Shown in pieces: positions 7,048 through 7,052 of a stretch of DNA of 7,052 nt. The stretch is from an uncultured bacterium (lineage in GTDB: Bacteria > Bacillota > Clostridia > Lachnospirales > Lachnospiraceae). How positions within the stretch are numbered: position 1 is the first letter of the stretch; every line of letters begins with the position of its first letter. Position numbers and translations under genes: made by a program. The stretch spans positions 1-7,052 of the forward strand of contig CAMBUC010000111.1 of assembly GCA_945871045.1 (NCBI GenBank). The letters run 5' to 3'. The notes beneath the pieces were generated by a model, which worked only from the letters and a program-made list of their open reading frames with translations, made no database searches and was not told the origin of the DNA.

Positions 7048-7052
7048 TTCGG

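Noticed and set aside
7048..7052. Terminator after the giant gene
   Set aside because: Only five bases follow the stop codon, too few to judge.

Overview
The window is almost entirely one gene. A single uninterrupted reading frame on the + strand (34-7047) encodes a 2337-residue protein, roughly 265 kDa by average residue mass. It has a strong Shine-Dalgarno sequence in front of it and a TAA stop five bases before the window ends. The 33 bases upstream hold stop codons in all three + frames, so the start is inside the window and the gene is complete. I see no RNA gene, mobile element, CRISPR array or promoter.

The organism looks like a Gram-positive of the Clostridia, most plausibly a gut Lachnospiraceae-type bacterium. 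The evidence is a G+C content near one half by eye, a purine-rich coding strand, a strong GGGGGAG ribosome binding site, and Lys/Glu-rich, Gln-rich protein composition. This is inference from composition; no marker gene is present.

I do not recognise a family with a known activity. The protein is nearly all helical, with no signal peptide, no convincing membrane segment, no LPxTG anchor and no catalytic motif (no HExxH, no P-loop). From N to C terminus it reads as follows: a Gln-rich coiled-coil start (about 1-80); a long helical region with a charged coil (257-290); a short strand-rich island (about 685-750); more helical modules; a second charged coil (1110-1165); three diverged tandem modules of about 150-160 residues (about 1453-1600, 1610-1768, 1802-1960); an acidic cluster (2044-2052); a third, Gln/Glu/Arg-rich coil (2115-2180); and a C-terminal helical domain (2181-2337) that looks like a compact separate unit.

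The main discovery-type observations are the giant uncharacterised protein itself, the three internal modules, which share ordered landmarks (FxxFF, W/FxxxL, H-x-x-E/Q-E/Q-A, VDWK-L), and a recurring 13-residue helix-start pattern along most of its length. It is probably a cytoplasmic structural, scaffold, tape-measure-like or cargo protein. A link to an extracellular contractile injection system locus is possible but cannot be shown without the neighbouring genes.
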